A program made the position numbers and the translations under genes. This document shows, in pieces, positions 5,715-5,761 of a stretch of 5,761 nt of DNA; position 1 is the stretch's first letter; each line of letters opens with the position of its first letter. The stretch is from Campylobacterales bacterium (lineage in GTDB: Bacteria; Campylobacterota; Campylobacteria; Campylobacterales; QNZT01): positions 1-5,761 of the forward strand of contig JALWRO010000150.1 of the NCBI GenBank assembly GCA_027080605.1, read 5' to 3'. The notes under the pieces were generated by a model. It was given only the letters and a program-made list of their open reading frames with translations. It had not been told where the DNA came from and did not search any database.

Positions 5715-5761
5715 TTACATCAGTGCAAATAGCAGTAAGCCGAAGAGAATACGGTAAATAC
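5715..5761 (-). CDS. C-terminal end of a membrane protein, possibly undecaprenyl-diphosphatase UppP
   Basis: Only the last 14 codons and the TAA (5715-5717) are in the window; the 5' part lies beyond the right edge. The visible tail reads IYRILFGLLLFALM, a basic residue followed by a hydrophobic membrane segment that ends at the C-terminus. This resembles the closing helix of UppP/BacA proteins, where E. coli UppP ends with a VIYRFLLA-type segment. The reading frame was chosen over the two others because it alone gives a plausible membrane tail and stops just before dedA. The gap to the dedA ATG is ten bases, consistent with one operon. UppP would make biological sense next to a DedA protein, since both fit carrier-lipid recycling, but 14 residues are thin evidence and other membrane proteins remain possible. 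Confidence 0.45.
   Translation of the reverse strand, partial: IYRILFGLLLFALM

Overview
The window looks like ordinary chromosomal DNA from an AT-rich Gram-negative bacterium. The best guess is a Campylobacterota (epsilonproteobacterial) organism of the Sulfurimonas/Sulfurovum kind. That guess rests on the style of the porin, the promoter with a good -10 and no clear -35, the short tightly packed operon with a TTG start, and overall protein character. The genus cannot be fixed from the sequence alone. No RNA gene, mobile element or CRISPR array was seen.

Layout: positions 1-104 hold the promoter and leader of a secreted beta-barrel porin (105-1286, + strand), which ends in a small hairpin followed by a strong intrinsic terminator (1282-1341). 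Everything to the right is on the - strand and converges on the porin. Read in the direction of transcription (right to left) it runs: the last 14 codons of a membrane protein that may be undecaprenyl-diphosphatase UppP (5715-5761, cut by the window edge), a DedA-family membrane protein (5090-5704), a 75-base gap with promoter-like elements, then znuA (4151-5014), znuC (3445-4179), znuB (2672-3457) and a SLC13/DASS-type transporter (1348-2670). The last four genes overlap or lie within one base of each other, so they almost certainly form one translationally linked operon.

How the genes work together: ZnuA (periplasmic metal binding), ZnuC (ATPase) and ZnuB (permease) form a high-affinity zinc (possibly manganese) ABC importer. 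The DASS carrier, a probable sodium-coupled anion/dicarboxylate transporter, is physically tied to them, but its substrate is unknown. The possible UppP and the DedA protein would both fit recycling of undecaprenyl phosphate carrier lipid. The porin is an independent unit that supplies passive outer-membrane uptake.

The points most worth a second look are: ZnuA has Ala53 where the family's first metal-ligand His is expected; an anion transporter is coupled to a zinc importer; and the znuA start has no Shine-Dalgarno but a -10-like box so close that the mRNA could be leaderless. I found no evidence for a wholly new system here.
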